From NCBI GenBank assembly GCA_017451665.1, contig JAFTNX010000210.1, forward strand, positions 1 to 6,901: a DNA stretch of 6,901 nt, read 5' to 3'. The notes beneath the pieces were generated by a model that did no database searches, was not told the origin of the DNA, and was given only the letters and a program-made list of their open reading frames with translations. Every line of letters starts with the position of its first letter. Within the stretch, counting starts at the first letter, position 1. The translations under genes and the position numbers were made by a program. The stretch is from Oscillospiraceae bacterium (GTDB lineage Bacteria; Bacillota; Clostridia; Oscillospirales; Ruminococcaceae). This document shows positions 5,945 through 6,901 of the stretch, one piece after another.

Positions 5945-6901
5945 TTACTTTTTGTTTTTCTTAGCAGTTCTGTTCTGCCACATTACCCAGAGTGTAGGAG
6001 CTATACAGTTTGATGAATAAACACCTGCTACCATACCAACGATAAGTGGAAGTGCAAAGCTGAGGATTGAAGTTACGCCACAGATTGCACAAACAATACA
6101 TACAACAGACATTGCAAGAACAGTTGTCACAGTAGTATGGATTGAACGTCCCATTGTCTGTGAAACTGACATATTAACAAGTTCTTCAACCTTATACTTG
6201 TTGCCGTAAAGTCTTCTGTTTTCACGGATTCTGTCGTAGATAATGATTGTAGCGTTTATTGAGTATCCGAGGATTGTAAGAAGTACAGCCATAAAGTTTG
6301 CGTTAATATCAAATCTGAAAATAACGAAGCTTCCAAATACCATAATCATATCGTGACAAAGTGCCACAACAGCCATACAGCCTGCGCTCCAGCCACCGAT
6401 TTTCTTAAATCTGAAGCCGATATAAACAACCATAACAACAGCTGCAAACACAACAGCCACAAGACACTTTAAGAAGAATGACTTACCATTTGTAGGGCTT
6501 ACGTCTGTTGTTGAAAGACCTTCGATGTTGTTGTCAGGGAGCTGTTTTGTAAGTTCAGCGTCAAGCTTTGCAAGCTTATCTGATGAAAGTCCTTCGCTTG
6601 AAGCAAATGAAAGTTCAACTGTTTTAACGCCTGTTGAGAACTGTTCACCGGTCTTTACAGTAACCTTTTCGTCTACTGTATCTTCAACGATTGTTTCAAT
6701 CTTCTTTGTATCAAGGTCGCCGTCGTAAGAATATGCAAGGAGTGTACCACCCTTGAATTCAATAGCAACATTAAGTCCGAAAATAACTGCTACAAGTGCA
6801 AACACAACAAAAAGGCTTGTTGAGATTGTATAGAACTTGCTCTTGTTCTTAAGAACGTTAATAACCTTAGCTTCCTTCTTTTCCTGACCGTCCTTATAGC
6901 C
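5945..6901 (-). CDS. secF: SecF, or SecF half of a SecDF fusion (start outside window)
   Basis: SecD and SecF form the membrane complex that assists the Sec translocase late in protein export, using the proton motive force. The frame is open to the window edge, and 318 residues are visible. The first in-window initiator-like codon (GTG at 6805) lies in the middle of the first membrane helix and is not a real start. The visible part begins with a Lys/Glu-rich stretch. Helix 1 and EFKGGT (48-53) come next, then the extracytoplasmic domain (about 55-138), helix 2 ending YIGFRFK (160-166) and ALCHD (180-184). GYSINATIIIYDRIREN lies at 212-228, QTMGRS at 248-253 and GVYSS at 293-297. The Asp normally found in the SINDT/SINDS motif is Ala217 here. 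The charged segment before helix 1 would suit a linker from SecD, but the evidence for a fusion lies beyond the edge. Confidence 0.95.
   Translation of the reverse strand, partial: GYKDGQEKKEAKVINVLKNKSKFYTISTSLFVVFALVAVIFGLNVAIEFKGGTLLAYSYDGDLDTKKIETIVEDTVDEKVTVKTGEQFSTGVKTVELSFASSEGLSSDKLAKLDAELTKQLPDNNIEGLSTTDVSPTNGKSFFLKCLVAVVFAAVVMVVYIGFRFKKIGGWSAGCMAVVALCHDMIMVFGSFVIFRFDINANFMAVLLTILGYSINATIIIYDRIRENRRLYGNKYKVEELVNMSVSQTMGRSIHTTVTTVLAMSVVCIVCAICGVTSILSFALPLIVGMVAGVYSSNCIAPTLWVMWQNRTAKKNKK

Noticed and set aside
5945..6805. SecF starting at GTG 6805
   Set aside because: The codon is inside the first membrane helix, and the frame continues with typical SecF residues to the window edge, so the true start is outside.

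Overview
All genes in this window lie on the minus strand, so the biological reading direction is from high to low coordinates. In that order they are: the 3' part of secF (the gene enters from the right edge), a response-regulator-like HD-GYP phosphodiesterase with its own promoter and terminator, and the start of a flagellar basal-body operon, flgB-flgC-fliE-fliF-fliG-fliH, with fliH cut by the left edge. The flagellar order matches the fla/che operon of Bacillus and Clostridia. The AT-rich composition, strong AAGGAGG-type ribosome binding sites, textbook sigma-A promoters and the protein flavours suggest a motile Clostridia member, perhaps of the Oscillospiraceae/Ruminococcaceae. That placement is inference, not proven by the sequence.

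Layout: secF (or the SecF half of a SecDF fusion) occupies 5945-6901 and ends in a strong intrinsic terminator (5902-5932). A sigma-A promoter (5841-5869) then drives the HD-GYP gene (4733-5803, probable TTG start), which ends in a second intrinsic terminator (4689-4720). The 396-bp gap 4337-4732 is the control region of the flagellar operon. It holds an inverted repeat just upstream of the -35 box, a consensus-like sigma-A promoter (4509-4537) and a leader of about 165 nt. The flagellar genes follow with tight spacing: flgB-flgC 19 nt, flgC-fliE 91 nt, fliE-fliF 39 nt, fliF-fliG overlapping by 1 nt, and fliG-fliH overlapping by 8 nt.

How the parts work together: FlgB, FlgC and FliE make the proximal rod and its junction to the MS ring. 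FliF is the MS ring, FliG the rotor switch/torque protein, and FliH the regulator of the export ATPase. The neighbouring HD-GYP protein has a complete catalytic site for c-di-GMP breakdown, but its receiver domain has lost the phospho-acceptor Asp and the conserved Lys, so it is probably not switched by ordinary phosphorylation.

The most interesting feature is the flgB leader (about 4358-4420). It contains short blocks strongly reminiscent of the class I c-di-GMP (GEMM-I) riboswitch: GCAAACC, GGACGCAAAG, and a GGTAG...AACCGA pair. The blocks are in a non-canonical order and sit directly before the flgB ribosome binding site. Together with the adjacent phosphodiesterase this suggests c-di-GMP control of flagellar synthesis by an unusual or divergent leader RNA. 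That is a hypothesis, not a demonstrated function.
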